From Yersinia massiliensis (lineage in GTDB: Bacteria > Pseudomonadota > Gammaproteobacteria > Enterobacterales > Enterobacteriaceae), in contig NZ_CP028487.1 in NCBI RefSeq assembly GCF_003048255.1, positions 248,001 to 312,000 on the forward strand: a stretch of DNA of 64,000 nucleotides, given 5' to 3'. Shown here piece by piece: positions 62,261 through 64,000 of this stretch; positions within the stretch are counted from its first letter, which is position 1; each line of letters opens with the position of its first letter. Made by a program: the position numbers and the translations under genes. The notes beneath the pieces are model-generated. The model saw only the letters and a list, made by a program, of their open reading frames with translations. It was not told where the DNA came from and searched no databases.

Positions 62261-63082
62261 ATGGATCAGAAGTTCGCAGTGTTTGGTAATCCAATTGGGC
62301 ACAGTAAATCGCCGAGGATCCATGCACTTTTTGCTGAGCAAACAGGTATAGAACATCATTACGGTAAGGTGCTCGCTCCGACTGAAACGTTTGAAGAAGT
62401 GTTAGCGCGCTTTTTTGCTGATGGTGCAGCGGGAGCAAACATCACAACACCATTTAAAGAACGTGCATACGCCAAATGTGATGAACTAACAGATCGTGCA
62501 TCATTGGCAGGAGCTGTTAATACGATCAAGCAGTTAGAGGATGGCCGCTTATTAGGTGACAATACGGATGGTATTGGCTTGCTAAGTGACCTTGAACGGC
62601 TCCATTTGATTCATGAAACCGATAACATCTTGTTAGTGGGGGCTGGGGGAGCAGCGCATGGTGTTATCCTTCCATTGTTATCGTATGGATGTAAGGTTGT
62701 TGTGACTAATCGGACTTATGCCCGCGCCAAACAACTTGCTGAAGTTTTCCACCATTTGGGTGATATTGATGCTGCTGAAATGCATGCTATACACGAGCGT
62801 CAATTTGACTTAATTATCAATGCGACAGCTTCTGGCATTCATGGTGAAGTTCCAAACTTACCGACAAGTATTATCGGCCCTCAAACACGTTGTTACGATA
62901 TGTTTTATCAGGCTGAGGACACGCCATTTTTAGTTTGGTGCAAGCGGCTTGGTGTGAATTCTTCTGCGGATGGTTTGGGTATGCTAGTGGGACAAGCAGC
63001 ACATGCTTTTCAGCTCTGGCATGGTGTAATGCCTGAAATTTCGCCAGTACTAAATCAACTGCGTAATGAACTACATAAATAG
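62261..63082 (+). CDS. aroE: Shikimate dehydrogenase AroE
   Basis: 273 residues. Shikimate-binding [15 protein letters not shown] and [11 protein letters not shown] (catalytic Lys), NADP-binding [13 protein letters not shown] and [10 protein letters not shown]. Converts 3-dehydroshikimate to shikimate in aromatic amino-acid synthesis. Last gene of dprA-smg-yrdD-tsaC-aroE. The yrdB gene that follows aroE in E. coli is absent. Confidence 0.97.
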   Translation: MDQKFAVFGNPIGHSKSPRIHALFAEQTGIEHHYGKVLAPTETFEEVLARFFADGAAGANITTPFKERAYAKCDELTDRASLAGAVNTIKQLEDGRLLGDNTDGIGLLSDLERLHLIHETDNILLVGAGGAAHGVILPLLSYGCKVVVTNRTYARAKQLAEVFHHLGDIDAAEMHAIHERQFDLIINATASGIHGEVPNLPTSIIGPQTRCYDMFYQAEDTPFLVWCKRLGVNSSADGLGMLVGQAAHAFQLWHGVMPEISPVLNQLRNELHK

Positions 63083-63094
63083 AAGAGCAGAATA

Positions 63095-63126
63095 ATGCAG
63101 GAAAGATATAAGCCTATTTCCTGCAT
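63095..63126. terminator. Hairpin between convergent aroE and yrdA
   Basis: ATGCAGGAAA (63095-63104) and TTTCCTGCAT (63117-63126), a perfect 10-bp stem. No clear T-run, so it may act as a weak bidirectional terminator. Confidence 0.6.
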
Positions 63127-63156
63127 CATCTATTATGACAACTAATTCAGTCTCGG

Positions 63157-63699
63157 CTATTTAGTTTCTGCCAAATACTCATCTTTCCAGCGTACGTAGT
63201 TACCTGCCGAGTAAAGAAGACCTTCTAATTCTGCAGGTGTTAACGGCCTGATTTGTTTGGCAGGACTACCCATATATAGGAAACCACTGGCCAATCGCTT
63301 CCCAGGAGCAATAAGGCTGCCGGCACCAATCATCACATCATCTTCTATAATTGCCCCATCTAATAGGATCGACCCCATCCCAACGAGTACTCTGTTGCCG
63401 ATAGTACAACCATGAAGCATAGCTTTGTGTCCCACAGTCACATCTTCACCAATAATCAGCGGATCCCCTTCGGGATTATGCTCAGACTTATGGGTAACGT
63501 GTAACACACTGCCGTCTTGAATATTTGAACGTGCGCCAATAACGACTTGATTGACGTCACCTCGGATAGCCACTAGTGGCCAGATACTGACATCATCGCC
63601 CAAGATAACATTGCCAATGATCACGCTGGATCTATCGATCATTACGCGAGAACCTAAAGTTGGAAAATCCTGCTGAAAGGGGCGAATAGCATCAGACAT
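63157..63699 (-). CDS. yrdA: Gamma-carbonic-anhydrase-family protein YrdA
   Basis: 180 residues from MSDAIRPFQQDFPTLGSRVM. Left-handed beta-helix hexapeptide repeats (IIGNVILGDDVSIWPLVAIR, VTVGHKAMLHGC, IGNRVLVGMGSILLDGA). His residues of the HKSEHN and VGHKAMLHG segments match the zinc ligands of gamma-class carbonic anhydrases. Activity is not proven for this enzyme. The upstream open frame to 63768 is spacer. Confidence 0.94.
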   Translation of the reverse strand: MSDAIRPFQQDFPTLGSRVMIDRSSVIIGNVILGDDVSIWPLVAIRGDVNQVVIGARSNIQDGSVLHVTHKSEHNPEGDPLIIGEDVTVGHKAMLHGCTIGNRVLVGMGSILLDGAIIEDDVMIGAGSLIAPGKRLASGFLYMGSPAKQIRPLTPAELEGLLYSAGNYVRWKDEYLAETK

Positions 63700-63866
63700 A
63701 ACAATAACCTCACTTATAAGATCACTTTTACTGGCAATACTAGCCGTTGCTGATGAAATTACAACCAATCAGGGAGCGGTGCGGCAGTAAATACACAGCG
63801 GATCGACCAAGATCTACACGTAAGGAGTGAAAAGTATTCAAACAGTAGAAAAAGGCGAAAAAAGGG

Positions 63867-63894
63867 TTGTGCAAAAAATTCGACTCCCTATAAT
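63867..63894 (+). promoter_or_regulatory. rRNA operon P1 promoter
   Basis: TTGTGC (63867-63872), 16-base spacer, TATAAT (63889-63894), with CTCCC before the -10 and a GC-rich discriminator (GCGC), as in E. coli rrn P1 promoters. The A-rich tract just upstream (63841-63863) fits an UP element. It lies after yrdA, as in the E. coli rrnD location. Confidence 0.9.
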
Positions 63895-63977
63895 GCGCAT
63901 CCATCGAGACGGCACATGACGAATCAAGTAGTTAAGTGACCGGCAAAGAGAACAGAGAAAATCAACGAAATAAGTAG

Positions 63978-64000
63978 TTGACTCTGAGTGAGGAAAGCGT
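63978..64000 (+). promoter_or_regulatory. rRNA operon P2 promoter (cut by window edge)
   Basis: TTGACT at 63978-63983 followed by CTGAGTGAGGAAAGCG. The -10 would start at base 64000. This corresponds to rrn P2; the 16S gene should begin a few hundred bases beyond the window. Confidence 0.75.

Overview
The window looks like a Yersinia chromosome, probably an enteric species rather than Y. pestis. This is inferred from protein similarity to Yersinia and E. coli orthologues, the enterobacterial gene order, and two ERIC repeats; no database search was possible. About 50 kb is conserved core sequence and about 20 kb is accessory, in two blocks set into the core.

Accessory block 1 (1-12225). A minus-strand locus reads right to left. 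It begins with a SinH/ZirT-type inverse autotransporter (5198-7441), followed by two SinI-like secreted proteins and at least three tandem paralogues that end in an invasin-type, lectin-like adhesion domain; the third paralogue is cut by the left window edge. All the satellite proteins have signal peptides. They share an N-terminal module with one another, and the SinI-like pair shares a C-terminal module with the inverse autotransporter, which suggests one exported surface system. Hexanucleotide repeats and perfect hairpins lie in the intergenic gaps. An AT-rich 1.3 kb region without a convincing gene separates this locus from a LuxR-type regulator, and a classical autotransporter (9475-12225) follows on the minus strand.

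Core segment A (12403-18405) carries yhfK, crp, yhfA (osmC-like), prkB, yheU and yheT. An ERIC element lies between yhfA and prkB.

Accessory block 2 (18489-24648) separates yheT from yheS, which are neighbours in E. coli. It holds a LysE-family exporter, a PhzF-family protein, tauABCD (taurine uptake and desulfonation under sulfur limitation) and a family 9 glycosyltransferase.

Core segment B (24728-33701) carries yheS, kefG-kefB-yheV (glutathione-gated K+ efflux), slyD, slyX, fkpA, yheO and tusDCB (tRNA 2-thiolation relay). A second ERIC element lies in the divergent yheS/kefG gap.

Core segment C (33724-53268) is the main ribosomal protein region: str (rpsL-rpsG-fusA-tufA), bfd-bfr, S10, spc and alpha (ending rpoA-rplQ). 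Autogenous control sites for S7, L4, S8 and S4 are recognisable by similarity to E. coli.

Core segment D (53385-64000) carries yhdN-zntR, arfA (with its in-gene terminator hairpin), mscL, trkA-rsmB-fmt-def on the minus strand, dprA-smg-yrdD-tsaC-aroE on the plus strand, yrdA, and at the right edge the P1 promoter and start of P2 of an rRNA operon whose genes lie outside the window.
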